Source: Streptomyces dioscori (GTDB lineage Bacteria; Actinomycetota; Actinomycetes; Streptomycetales; Streptomycetaceae). Taken from it: a stretch of DNA of 64,000 nt. The translations under genes were made by a program, and so were the position numbers. The first letter of the stretch is position 1. Every line of letters starts with the position of its first letter. Location of the stretch: NCBI RefSeq assembly GCF_003024195.1, contig NZ_KZ679038.1, positions 62,001 to 126,000 on the forward strand, given 5' to 3'. Positions 49,702 to 60,136 of the stretch are shown piece after piece. A model generated the notes under the pieces. The model saw only the letters and a list, made by a program, of their open reading frames with translations. It was not told the DNA's origin and did not search any database.

Positions 49702-50460
49702 ATGACATTCGATCAACAGCTTGCCCACGACATCAAGGGCACGGGACCGCTGCTCGTGGCGGTCCACGGCATCACCGAGAACCGAAGCTTCTGGGACCCC
49801 GTCGATCTGCAGCAGCACTTCCGTGTCCTGCGCGTCGACCTGCGCGGCCACGGGGAATCTCCTAGGACCGCGCCGTTCGGGATCGACGAGTCGGTGGAGG
49901 ACATCCACGACCTGATCGAGTCGCTGGGCGAGGACCCGACCGGGGACCAGCCCCCGTTCGTCGTCGGTCATTCCCTGGGCGGGGTGATCGCGACCGCCTA
50001 CGCAGCCCGCCATCCCACCCGTGGTGTGGTGAACGTCGACCAGTCACTGCGGGTCGGCCCGCTGCCCGCGGACATGGCCGCCGCTGTACGGGGAGAGGGC
50101 TTCGCGGACTTCGTCCGGACGGTCTTCGCCTCGCTGCACGGTGAGCTGGACCCTGCGCTCGTGGCCGACATCGAGCTCCGCCGCACCCTCGACCAGGACG
50201 TGTTCAGCGGTTTCTGGACCCCGTTGCTCGACTGGGACGCCGACACCCTGGCAGCGTGGTCTCGACGGACCACGAGTCTCCCGCCCGGTCTCCCGTACCT
50301 GTCATTGCATGGCACGGACCCCGGGGACGACTACGCCGACTGGCTCGCCGACCGCATCCCCGGCGCCGTGGCCGAGCAGACGCCGAAGCGCACGCACTAT
50401 CCGCACCTGGCACAACCCGAATGGTTCGTCACCCGCGTCCACGAGTTCTTCGCGGCCTGA
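49702..50460 (+). CDS. Alpha/beta hydrolase
   Basis: A 252-residue soluble hydrolase: oxyanion loop LLVAVHGITENRSFW, nucleophile elbow VVGHSLGGVIA (near residue 92), VDQSLRV, acid residue in YLSLHGTDPGDDY near 200, and catalytic His in RTHYPHLAQPEWF near 232. No lid domain or specificity motif identifies the substrate. GAGAG lies upstream of the ATG. The 140-bp gap after the serine hydrolase gene has no terminator, so co-transcription is possible. Confidence 0.88.
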   Translation: MTFDQQLAHDIKGTGPLLVAVHGITENRSFWDPVDLQQHFRVLRVDLRGHGESPRTAPFGIDESVEDIHDLIESLGEDPTGDQPPFVVGHSLGGVIATAYAARHPTRGVVNVDQSLRVGPLPADMAAAVRGEGFADFVRTVFASLHGELDPALVADIELRRTLDQDVFSGFWTPLLDWDADTLAAWSRRTTSLPPGLPYLSLHGTDPGDDYADWLADRIPGAVAEQTPKRTHYPHLAQPEWFVTRVHEFFAA

Positions 50461-50488
50461 CACCTGCCCCTCCCGGCATGATCTCGGC

Positions 50489-51208
50489 TCAGCGGCGGCG
50501 TCGGCGGCGGGCCGCGACCGCCTCCGGGTCCAGCTCCGGGTCCGTCCACTCGGCGGCCAGGTCGATACTCGTCCGTCGGCCGGCCGCGATGTGGTCGTGT
50601 GCGAGGGCCGCGGCCCGGTCGCCGTCCCCCGCCTGGATCGCGTCGTACAACTCTTCGTGCTCGCTGCACTGTTGGGCCGCGTCGCGCTGTGCGGTGAGGC
50701 GGAACAGCCAGTGCGTACGTGCCTCCAGGGGGCGCATGATGCCGGTCAGGAGCGGGTTGTCGGCGAGGCCGACGATGTCGATGTGAAAGCCCGCGTTGGC
50801 GGCGGCGATGGCGTCGCGGTCGCCGGCGCGGGTCGCGGAGCGAGCGCTGTCGAGCCGGGCGGCAAGCTGCTTGAGGCCGGCGCGGTCGGCACGTCCGGCC
50901 GCCAGACGGGCGGCGAGTGACTCCAGTGATTCCCGCACGTCGAACAGGTTCCGTACGTCGGCGGGGGTGAACGGAGCGACCAGCGCACCGCGGTGGGGCA
51001 CGAGCAGGACCAGGCCGTCGGCCTCCAGCAGCCGCAGAGCCTCCCGCAGGGGAATCCGGGACACCTGCAGTTCGGCGGCGAGGTCGCGTTCCACCAGGCG
51101 CTGCCCGGGCCGCAGTTCAGCCTCGACGATCCTTTGACGCAGCGAGTCGTAGGCACGCTGGCGCAGGTATCCGCGCGGCTCCGCGGGCGGTCCGGCGCTC
51201 TTGACCAC
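50489..51208 (-). CDS. GntR-family regulator (FadR/FCD type)
   Basis: A 239-residue regulator. Winged helix at residues 15-75 (YDSLRQRIVEAELRPGQRLVERDLAAELQVSRIPLREALRLLEADGLV; key VSRIPLREAL), followed by an FCD ligand domain (LFDVRESLESLAARLAAGR, FHIDIVGLADNP with the metal-binding His, HEELYDAIQAGD). The GTG at 51208 is chosen because TGGAGGAAACTC immediately precedes it. It is divergent from the BMP-type importer operon, and a GGTATACC palindrome lies in the gap. Confidence 0.92.
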   Translation of the reverse strand: MVKSAGPPAEPRGYLRQRAYDSLRQRIVEAELRPGQRLVERDLAAELQVSRIPLREALRLLEADGLVLLVPHRGALVAPFTPADVRNLFDVRESLESLAARLAAGRADRAGLKQLAARLDSARSATRAGDRDAIAAANAGFHIDIVGLADNPLLTGIMRPLEARTHWLFRLTAQRDAAQQCSEHEELYDAIQAGDGDRAAALAHDHIAAGRRTSIDLAAEWTDPELDPEAVAARRRRRR

Positions 51209-51325
51209 GAGTTTCCTCCAGTTTCCGGGACTGCTCACTCTAGGCCGCCGCCCGGCAGGCGCAGCGAGTGCTAACCGCGCCCTAACACCGCTGAAACACA
51301 GGGCTTCCACACTGAGTGCCACTTA

Positions 51326-51338
51326 ACGGTATACCAGT
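51326..51338. promoter_or_regulatory. GntR operator candidate ACGGTATACCAGT
   Basis: An 8-bp core palindrome GGTATACC (51328-51335) within ACGGTATACCAGT. FCD-type GntR proteins typically bind TGGTATACCA-like sites. It lies 36 bp before the importer ATG and 118 bp from the GntR start, so it fits repression of the importer operon. Confidence 0.75.
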
Positions 51339-51373
51339 AACTGGCTCTCGGCCCTGTCCCCCGGAGGCACTCG

Positions 51374-52410
51374 ATGCCGCAGTCCCGTCCCCGCATCCGC
51401 ACCCGTTCTCGCGCTCGTTCCCGCGGCCTCGACCGTGCGCTGGCCTGTGCCGCCGCGTTCGGCGGGCTCGTCGCTCTCACCGGATGCGGCGGATCCCCCG
51501 CGGCGAGCACCGCAGACAGCACGTTCGAGGTGGGCGTCCTCTTCCCCGGCTCGCTCTCCGACGACGGCTTCATGGAGTCGGCGTACCGCGGCTACCAGCG
51601 GGCCGCGAAGAAGCACGACGGCACGATCGCGTTCAGCAAGGCCGAGCAGGTCACCACCGCCGACTACGAGCAGGCCCTCGTCTGCTTCGCCACCGGCTCG
51701 GACCTCGTCATCTCCCTCGGCGGGCAGACGGACGCCGCCGTGCGGAAGGTCGCCGCACGGTTCCCCGACGTGAGGTTCGCCGAGATCGGCGGCCCCGCCG
51801 ACGCCGAGCCGCTCGACAACCTCGCGCTCTACGACCCCCAGCAGGCCGAGGCCGCCTATCTGTCGGGGGCCGCCTCCGCCCTGCTGTCCGAGAAGGACAC
51901 GGTGGCGTTCGTCGGCGGCGCGGAGCTGCCCGCCATCGTCAACGCGGCCAAGAACTTCGCCGACGGCGCCAAGGCCGCCGACCCCGGGGTGAAGGTCCTC
52001 GCACCCCAGTACGTCGGCGACTTCAACGACGCCGCCAAGGCCAAGCAGTCCGCGCTCGCCGACTTCGGAGCCGGTGCCGACGTCCTCGGCCAGATCCTCA
52101 ACCTCGGCCACAAGGGTCTCGCCCAGGCTGCCGCCCAGAGCGACGGTTCGCTCATCGGCGGTCCGATCGCGCACCCGTGTTCCTCCGACGCGGCCTACAC
52201 CGGGTACGTCGAGACGGACATCGGCGCGGAGATCGAGTACGCAGCGGACCACCTCGCCGCCGGCACCTGGAAGGCGGAGTCGGTCCACTTCGGGCTGACC
52301 TTCGAAGAGCCGCACAACGACATCGTGCTGTGCGGGAATCCGCCCGCCCCGACGACGAAGAAGCTCGACGAGCTCAAGGCGAAGATCGCAGCCGGGGAGA
52401 TCAAAACCCG

Positions 52411-52414
<4 letters not shown>
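51374..52414 (+). CDS. BMP-family ABC importer substrate-binding lipoprotein
   Basis: A 346-residue lipoprotein (lipobox VALTGC near residue 37) with a Bmp/PnrA domain: VGVLFPGSLSDDGFMESAYRGY, LVISLGGQTDAAVRKVA, VAFVGGAELPAIVNAAKNFADGAKAADP, GADVLGQILNLGHKGL and GTWKAESVHFGL. BMP proteins usually carry purine nucleosides in bacterial RbsABC-like importers, but some bind other small molecules. It overlaps the ATPase gene by ATGA, and two permease genes follow. Confidence 0.92.
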
Positions 52415-54150
<1,736 letters not shown>

Positions 54151-54210
54151 CTCCGGCGTCCCGTCGCCGCCCCCTCGCAGTCCCTTTTTCGCCTTCGCGC
54201 AAGGACCGTC

Positions 54211-55290
54211 ATGACCCTCTCCCTCGCCCCGCCCCGCCTCCTCTCCCGGCTGCGCCATCCCCTGTCCCTGGCCACCGGTGCCGCGATCCTGACCGTCGGG
54301 GTCGGCGCAGTGCTCGTCGTCGCCGCGGGCACCGACCCCTCGACCGCCTGGGCGGCCCTCGACGAGGGCATGTTCGGCTCCCCGTACTCCGTCGGCACCT
54401 CCCTGAACTCGGCGGCCGTGCTCGCCCTGATCGCCACCGGTTTCAGCGTGGCGCACCGGGCCGGGCTGGTGAACGTGGGCGGCGAGGGGCAGTTGTGCGC
54501 GGGCGGCCTCGCCGCCGCGGCCACCGGACTGGCCCTGCCCGTCCAGGTTCCGGCCGCCGTCGGCATACCGCTGACCCTGTGCGCCGGGTTCCTCGGCGGC
54601 GCCGGATGGGCGTGGATCGCCGCGCTGCTGAAGACCCGGCGCGGCACCAGCGAGGTCATCACGACGCTTCTGCTGAACTTCGTGGGCGCGGGCGCCGTGT
54701 CGGTGGCCGTGCACGAGGAGGGACTGCTGCGACAGCAGGTGACCTCCTCGGAGACGCTGCCCCAGTCGCAGGCGCTGGCGGAGGGCGCCAGGCTTCCCCT
54801 GATCGCCGGGGCGCAGTCGCCCGCGACGGCGATCGTGGTCGTCGCGGCCGTCGCCGTCGTCGTCACCGCCGTCGTCCTGCGGTACACCGGGACCGGCCTG
54901 AAGCTGACGTCGGTGGGCCACTCCCCGGCCGCGTCGGCGCGGCTCGGACTGCCGGTGTCCCGTCTCCAGGAGGGCGGGCTCGCGGTCGCCGGCGGTCTCG
55001 CGGGGCTCGCCGGTGCCTGTCTCGTGGCGAGCGCGCCGTACGTGCTGGCGGAACACTTCTCCTCCGGGTACGGCTTCACGGGACTGGTGGTGGGCCTGCT
55101 GGCCCGCGGCTCACTGACCGCGGTCGCCGCCGTCTCCCTGCTGCTGGGTTTCCTCACCAGCGGCGGCATCAACCTGCAGCTCGCGGCAGGGGTACCCGCC
55201 TCGTCGGTGCAGATCGTGCAGAGCGTCCTGGTGCTGCTGATCGCGGCGGCGATGCTGTGGAGCAACCGCCGTGCGGGAGGCACCGTATGA
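54211..55290 (+). CDS. BMP-type ABC importer permease 1
   Basis: A 359-residue BPD_transp_2 (LivH/RbsC-like) permease with about nine membrane spans; the conserved segments GLVNVGGEGQLCAGGLAAAAT near residue 88 and GTSEVITTLLLNFVGAG near 149 are typical of the larger BMP/nucleoside permease. An 18-bp gap to the purine-rich start and its ATGA overlap with the second permease show tight coupling. Works with the ATPase at 52411 and the lipoprotein at 51374. Confidence 0.92.
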   Translation: MTLSLAPPRLLSRLRHPLSLATGAAILTVGVGAVLVVAAGTDPSTAWAALDEGMFGSPYSVGTSLNSAAVLALIATGFSVAHRAGLVNVGGEGQLCAGGLAAAATGLALPVQVPAAVGIPLTLCAGFLGGAGWAWIAALLKTRRGTSEVITTLLLNFVGAGAVSVAVHEEGLLRQQVTSSETLPQSQALAEGARLPLIAGAQSPATAIVVVAAVAVVVTAVVLRYTGTGLKLTSVGHSPAASARLGLPVSRLQEGGLAVAGGLAGLAGACLVASAPYVLAEHFSSGYGFTGLVVGLLARGSLTAVAAVSLLLGFLTSGGINLQLAAGVPASSVQIVQSVLVLLIAAAMLWSNRRAGGTV

Positions 55291-56210
55291 GCGCCGTGCT
55301 CGACGAACTCGCCGCGGGCGGGGTCCGCCTCGCCGTGCCGCTGCTGCTCGCCTCGGCCGGTGAACTGCTCAGCGAACGCGCGGGAGTTCTCAACCTGTCG
55401 GTCGAAGGAATGATGCTCACGGGCGCGTTCGCGGGCGCGGCCGGTGCGCTCGCCTCCGGGAGTGCGGTCGTGGGTGTGGGCGCCGCCGTCGTCGCTGGCC
55501 TGGTCGTCGCACTGCTCCAGGCGGTGCTGAGTGTCACCCTGCGCGCCGACCAGATCGTCACGGGCATCACCATCAACGCCCTGGCTCTCGGCGGTACGAC
55601 CTACGCGGCACGGCTGTGGTTCGGCGACGGCGGCGCCGGCTCGGTGCCGGGCTTCGACCCGCTGCCGGTACCGGTCCTCAGGGACATCCCGGTCCTGGGG
55701 CCCGCCCTCTTCCAGCAGAGCGCCCTCGGCTACGCGGCGTTCGCCGTGACGGCCGTCCTCGCCGTCGCCGGGGCACGGCGTACCACGTGGGGACTCGCGG
55801 TCGACGCGGTCGGGGAGGACGCGACGACCGCGGACCGATGCGGGTTGCCCGTACGGGCCGTACGGTACGGCGTCGTCCTGCTGACCGGCGCCACCTCGGC
55901 GCTGGCCGGCGCGCAGCTCGCGCTGTCGGAGGTGCACTCCTTCAGCGACAACCTCACGGCCGGTGTGGGCTATCTGGCGGTCGTCGCGGTGATCGCCGGG
56001 CGCTGGCGGGCCTGGCCCACCATGCTGGCCTGTCTGTTCTTCGGCACCGCGCAGGCCCTCCAGTTCGCCGCGCCCGCGCTCGGACTCCATGTGTCCGCGC
56101 CGCTGCTCACCACGCTGCCCTACGTGTTCGCCCTGCTGGCGGTCAGTGGTCTGGTCGGCCGCAGCAGGGCGCCGTCCGCGCTCACGGTGCCTTTCGTACG
56201 CGGCACATGA
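55287..56210 (+). CDS. BMP-type ABC importer permease 2
   Basis: A 307-residue BPD_transp_2 permease. Motifs include ERAGVLNLSVEGMMLTGAF (near residue 30), LRADQIVTGITINALALGGT (near 85), AVGEDATTADRCGLPVRAVRY and AGVGYLAVVAVIAGRWRAW, matching the smaller nucleoside-type permease subunit. It overlaps the first permease gene by four bases. Confidence 0.92.
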   Translation: MSAVLDELAAGGVRLAVPLLLASAGELLSERAGVLNLSVEGMMLTGAFAGAAGALASGSAVVGVGAAVVAGLVVALLQAVLSVTLRADQIVTGITINALALGGTTYAARLWFGDGGAGSVPGFDPLPVPVLRDIPVLGPALFQQSALGYAAFAVTAVLAVAGARRTTWGLAVDAVGEDATTADRCGLPVRAVRYGVVLLTGATSALAGAQLALSEVHSFSDNLTAGVGYLAVVAVIAGRWRAWPTMLACLFFGTAQALQFAAPALGLHVSAPLLTTLPYVFALLAVSGLVGRSRAPSALTVPFVRGT

Positions 56211-56283
56211 CACCGATCCCGCCTTCGCTGATCCCCCGTCCCACCATCCCCCACCCCACCAGACGTACCGGAGACAGCCGACG

Positions 56284-57279
56284 ATGACCCTGATCCTGAA
56301 CCGCTCCGACATCCGCGGCCTGCTCGAACACGCCACCGCCGAGGTGGAGGCGGCGGTGGAACAGGCCCACCGCGACCTCAGCCGCGGACGGGTGTCCCTG
56401 CCCGCACCGCCCGCTCTGGACCTGCCCGGCTCGGACGGCACGTTCCTCCCCATGGCCGCCGTGTCCGCACCAGCGGGCCTCGCCTCGGTCAAGCTCCTCG
56501 CGGACCTGCCCGCCAACCGGGAGCGGGGGCTGCCCGTGCAGCGCTCGACGGTCCTGGTCCTGTCGGCCCGGACCGGGGAGGCCGAGGCCGTCCTCGACGG
56601 GGCTCTCATCACCCGCTTCCGTACGGCGGCCGCCACCGCCGTCGCCACCCGGCTGCTGGCCGGTCAGGACGCCCAGGTCCTCGGCCTGGTCGGGACGGGG
56701 CCACTGGCCCTGGCCCACGCGCGGGCACTGTCGACCGTACGGGAGTGGAAGTCGGTGGCGGTGTGGGGCCGCACCCCCGCGAACGGCGCCGCCCTCGTGG
56801 ACCGCATCTCGGCCGAACTGGGCCTGCACGCCGAGCTGTTGCCCGGCCCCCGCGAGGTGACCGAGGCGGCGGACGTGCTGTGCACCCTCACGCCGTCCCG
56901 GGAACCCGTGATCAAGGGCGCGTGGCTGCGCCCGGGAACCCATGTCAACGCGGTGGGGGCGCCTCCCCGCCCCGGCCACCGGGAGATCGACACCGAGGGG
57001 ATCGTACGTTCCCGGCTGATCGTCGACTCCTTCGCCACCGCCCGCAGCAAGTCCGGCGAAGTGCTGATCCCCCTGGCCGAAGGCGCGCTCACGGAAGCCG
57101 ACTTCGACCGGGAGCTGGGGGACGTCCTCGAAGGACTCGTACCGGCGCGTACGGCGGACGACGAGATCACCCTCTTCGACTCGGTGGGCGTGGGACTCCA
57201 GGACCTGGCGGTGGCCCGCCTGCTGATCGACCTCGCCACGGAGTCCGGAACGGGAACCCGGACCGACCTGGCAGCATGA
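56284..57279 (+). CDS. Ornithine cyclodeaminase/mu-crystallin-family enzyme
   Basis: A 331-residue OCD/mu-crystallin family protein. SVKLLADLPANRERGLP carries the conserved Lys-Asn-Pro-like segment; TRFRTAAATAVATRLLA, the Rossmann motif LGLVGTGPLALAHARAL near residue 135, VAVWGRTPANGAAL, and the acidic VDSFATARSKSGEVLIPL follow. The family reduces cyclic imines or deaminates and cyclises ornithine-like amino acids. It lies 73 bp after the second permease gene and appears to belong to the importer operon, implying uptake and use of an amino-acid-like compound. Confidence 0.88.
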   Translation: MTLILNRSDIRGLLEHATAEVEAAVEQAHRDLSRGRVSLPAPPALDLPGSDGTFLPMAAVSAPAGLASVKLLADLPANRERGLPVQRSTVLVLSARTGEAEAVLDGALITRFRTAAATAVATRLLAGQDAQVLGLVGTGPLALAHARALSTVREWKSVAVWGRTPANGAALVDRISAELGLHAELLPGPREVTEAADVLCTLTPSREPVIKGAWLRPGTHVNAVGAPPRPGHREIDTEGIVRSRLIVDSFATARSKSGEVLIPLAEGALTEADFDRELGDVLEGLVPARTADDEITLFDSVGVGLQDLAVARLLIDLATESGTGTRTDLAA

Positions 57280-57380
57280 CACCGAACAGGTGACGGCCCC
57301 CGCCACACACTGACCGGAGTCCCCCGACGGTCAATTCACCGACGAGTTCGATCGGCCTGGGATTCTCGGGATGCGCACCT

Positions 57381-57947
57381 TCAAGTGGCAGGATCCTCTC
57401 CTTGAGCAGCTCGGGCTGCCGCTGTCAGCTCCTGAGCTGCGTCGAGCACTCTCCCAACCACCTCGGCCAGCGGCCTCGAAGCGTCGATGACCGTTGCCCC
57501 GCGGCTCTCATGGAGCGACCGCATCAGAGGATTCCATTTCAGGGCCGCTGCGAGCTCTTCGGGATGCCGGCCGAACGTGTTCGTAGTGCGGGTCGCAAGC
57601 CGGTGGCGGAGTGTGTCCTCGTCGATCACCAGGCACACGGTGCGGTCGAAAAGATCCCGGACGTCCGCCTCGTTCTCCGCCGACCCGCACAAGAACGCGA
57701 CGCGGCAACGGGACTCCTCGACGAGGGCCTCAACGCGCTCGCGAAGGATCGCCCACCTGTATCGATCGAGCCAGCCCGCTGGAACCGGGTCCGGAGGATC
57801 GACCACTACCTCCCCCGTGGCCCGATCGATCCAGCGACTGAAACCGTCCTCGTCGGCGTCGAGCGCGACGTGCCCACGCGCCCGCAACACCCCGCCGACC
57901 GTGGACTTCCCAGCACCTGAATTGCCCGTGACCCACACCAACGCCAT
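57381..57947 (-). CDS. P-loop kinase-like AAA protein
   Basis: A 188-residue P-loop protein: Walker A TGNSGAGKST near the N-terminus, DADEDGFSRWIDRATGEVV, CRVAFLCGSAENEADV (Walker B-like strand), and a late VIDASRPLAEVV. It looks like a small shikimate/adenylylsulfate-kinase-type nucleotide-dependent kinase of unknown substrate. Stand-alone, minus strand. Confidence 0.8.
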   Translation of the reverse strand: MALVWVTGNSGAGKSTVGGVLRARGHVALDADEDGFSRWIDRATGEVVVDPPDPVPAGWLDRYRWAILRERVEALVEESRCRVAFLCGSAENEADVRDLFDRTVCLVIDEDTLRHRLATRTTNTFGRHPEELAAALKWNPLMRSLHESRGATVIDASRPLAEVVGRVLDAAQELTAAARAAQGEDPAT

Positions 57948-57995
57948 GCCGTCAGCCTAGACATGACCGCCCCGTTCCGGCGACGGCACCGGATC

Positions 57996-58310
57996 TCAGC
58001 GAGGGGGCGCGGCGCGAGGGCTGATGTCCAGGACCGTGGACAGGGCGTCGATGATCTCAGCGGGGCCGCGGTCGGTGTGGAGGTCGATCCATTCCCCGTC
58101 GGCCCGGTGGATGAACAGCTCCAGCGGCTCCCCGGGGGCCATGGCGGGCTGAGGGCTCGCTGCGCTCCGGCCGGGACGGCCAGGGCGGCCGAGGCGACCG
58201 TGGCAGTCACCGAGGATGTGGACGGCAAGGTCGCGCACGGTCCGGCCCGGGACCGCGGCCCTGTTCCACTCACTGCGCCGCAGACCGCGTAACAGGTCGA
58301 GGAGCGACAC
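57996..58310 (-). CDS. Truncated maleylpyruvate-isomerase-like (mycothiol-dependent) fragment
   Basis: The 104-residue frame shows the N-terminal signature of the mycothiol-dependent maleylpyruvate isomerase/DinB-like fold (RRSEWNRAAVPGRTVRDLAVHILGDCHGRLG), then stops; full family members are about 230-270 residues. The similarity extends upstream of the GTG at 58310 to about 58390 in the same frame (AALRRIRPLLAGQGRPID), so the true start may be missing. It is probably a truncated gene or a decayed copy. Confidence 0.55.
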   Translation of the reverse strand: MSLLDLLRGLRRSEWNRAAVPGRTVRDLAVHILGDCHGRLGRPGRPGRSAASPQPAMAPGEPLELFIHRADGEWIDLHTDRGPAEIIDALSTVLDISPRAAPPR

Positions 58311-58478
58311 CGGCTCCGACCTGAACAGCGGGCGAGCGTCGATCGGCCTGCCCTGCCCTGCCAGGAGTGGCCGGATACGCCGTAGGGCTGCTGGGGACTC
58401 ATGGCCGAAGCGCGGCAGGCGGCAGGCGGCAGGCCCGGTATGCCATCAAATAGCCCCCGCCGTCCTCGGCCCGCCCCC

Positions 58479-59222
58479 TCAGAGCGTCTGCCACATGCGG
58501 GCCAGTGCCGACTCGGTGAGTACCTCGCCGGGGTGCCCCTGCCCGATGAGGCGGCCGTCCTGGAGCAGGAGACAGGCGCCCGCCCTGCGTGCGACCTCCA
58601 GGTCGTGTGTGGCCTGGACGACTGTCACCCCGTCGGCGACGAGCGCCGTCAGCAGCACCTCGATACTTTGCCTCGCCTCCGGGTCCAGGCCCGAGGTCGG
58701 TTCGTCGAGGAGCAGCAGGTCCGACTCCTGCGCCAACCCCTGCGCGATGAGGGTGCGTTGGCGTTGTCCGCCCGACAGTTCGCCCAGCTGACGTGAGGCG
58801 AGGTCGCCGACGCCGAGCCGGTCCAGCGCGGCGTCCACGACCGTACGGTCCCGGCGGTTCAGCCGTCGCCATGGTCCGCGCCTGCCCCAGCACCCCATCT
58901 CCACGGTCTGCCGGACGGTGAGCGGCAGGCTGTCACCGACGGCTCCGCGCTGAGGGACGAACGCGGGTTGCCGTTCTCCGGCGTGCTGGAGTTCGCCGGA
59001 TGTCGGATGGATCACACCGGCGAGAACGCCGAGCAGGGTCGACTTGCCGCTGCCGTTCGGCCCGACCAGTGCCGTCATGGTCAACCTCGGTATGTGCGCG
59101 CTGAGTTGATGGAGGACGGGGCGTCCCGGATAGCCGGCGTACAGGTCGGCGAAGCGGACGTGCGGGGTCTGCGCCGGGCGCGGGGTGGATGACTCGCGAG
59201 GTGTTTTGAACATGATTTTCAT
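58479..59222 (-). CDS. aztA: Zinc ABC transporter ATP-binding protein AztA
   Basis: A 247-residue ABC ATPase: Walker A VGPNGSGKSTLL near residue 62, Q-loop AFVPQRGAVG, signature LSGGQRQRTLIAQGL near 150, Walker B LLLLDEPTSGLDPEA, His-switch TVVQATHDLE. It energises zinc uptake with AztB and AztC. The N-terminus is ambiguous: ATG 59222 and ATG 59213 both lie inside or against the Zur box at 59207-59221, and no ribosome site precedes either. The message may be leaderless, with the operator covering the initiation region. Divergent from aztB with a 15-bp gap. Confidence 0.92.
   Translation of the reverse strand: MKIMFKTPRESSTPRPAQTPHVRFADLYAGYPGRPVLHQLSAHIPRLTMTALVGPNGSGKSTLLGVLAGVIHPTSGELQHAGERQPAFVPQRGAVGDSLPLTVRQTVEMGCWGRRGPWRRLNRRDRTVVDAALDRLGVGDLASRQLGELSGGQRQRTLIAQGLAQESDLLLLDEPTSGLDPEARQSIEVLLTALVADGVTVVQATHDLEVARRAGACLLLQDGRLIGQGHPGEVLTESALARMWQTL
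59207..59221. promoter_or_regulatory. Zur box (zinc-repression operator)
   Basis: TGAACATGATTTTCA matches the Streptomyces Zur consensus TGAAAATGATTTTCA at 14 of 15 positions. It overlaps the start codons of aztA and lies 17 bp upstream of the aztB ATG, so zinc-loaded Zur would shut both divergent operons. Confidence 0.88.
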
Positions 59223-59237
59223 TGTAGTGTCCCCGGC

Positions 59238-60116
59238 ATGGAATGGTTGACGGCCCCGTTCGAGGTGACCTTCGTGCAGCGAGCCCTGTGGGGCGGAATC
59301 CTGGTGTCCGCGATCTGCGCACTGGCGGGCACCTGGGTGGTGCTGAGGGGGATGGCCTTCCTCGGGGACGCCATGTCCCACGGGCTGCTGCCGGGGGTAG
59401 CGCTGGCGGCACTGTTCGGCGGGAACCTGCTGGTCGGCGCGGTGGCGAGCGCCGCCGTGATGACGGCAGGGGTCTCCGCACTGGGGCGTACGCGGAGGTT
59501 GTCCCAGGACACCGGGATCGGATTGCTGTTCGTCGGCATGCTCTCGCTCGGCGTGATCATCGTGTCGCGGTCGCAGTCCTTCGCGGTGGACCTGACCGGC
59601 TTCCTCTTCGGTGACGTCCTCGCCGTCAGACAGCAGGACCTCTACCTGCTCGCGGCAGCACTGTGCGCGGCACTGGTGGTGTCGGTACTCGGCCACCGCG
59701 CGTTCCTGGCACTGGCCTTCGACTCACGCAAGGCCCGGACCCTCGGTCTGCGGCCTCGCCTGGCCCACGCCGTGCTGCTGGGCCTGCTCGGTCTCGCGAT
59801 CGTCGCCTCTTTTCACATCGTGGGAACGCTGCTGGTCCTCGGGCTGCTCATCGCCCCGCCGGCCGCGGCCCTGCCATGGGCGCGCAGTGTCCACGGAGTC
59901 ATGGTCCGGGCGGCGCTCCTCGGTGCGGCCGCCACCTTCGGGGGCCTATTGCTGTCCTGGCATCTGGGCACCGCGGCCGGCGCGACGGTCTCGGCCCTCG
60001 CGGTGAGCCTGTTCTTCGTCTCGCACCTGGCGTCCGGCCTGCGTCACCGCACTGCCCGCCCCTCCCCCTCGCCTGACCCTGCCTCCGCCTCTGTCTCTGC
60101 CCTTGAAGCCAACTGA
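59238..60116 (+). CDS. aztB: Zinc ABC transporter permease AztB
   Basis: A 292-residue ABC-3-type metal permease with about eight spans. Conserved segments: MAFLGDAMSHGLLPGVALA near residue 35 (ZnuB/AztB family), GLLFVGMLSLGVIIVSRS, and SFHIVGTLLVLGLLIAPPAAA near 195 with the polar residues of the zinc path. TAGTGT ends 7 bp before the ATG, consistent with a leaderless start. First gene of the plus-strand zinc operon. Confidence 0.93.
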   Translation: MEWLTAPFEVTFVQRALWGGILVSAICALAGTWVVLRGMAFLGDAMSHGLLPGVALAALFGGNLLVGAVASAAVMTAGVSALGRTRRLSQDTGIGLLFVGMLSLGVIIVSRSQSFAVDLTGFLFGDVLAVRQQDLYLLAAALCAALVVSVLGHRAFLALAFDSRKARTLGLRPRLAHAVLLGLLGLAIVASFHIVGTLLVLGLLIAPPAAALPWARSVHGVMVRAALLGAAATFGGLLLSWHLGTAAGATVSALAVSLFFVSHLASGLRHRTARPSPSPDPASASVSALEAN

Positions 60117-60136
60117 AAGAAGCCTGAGCGATCGTC

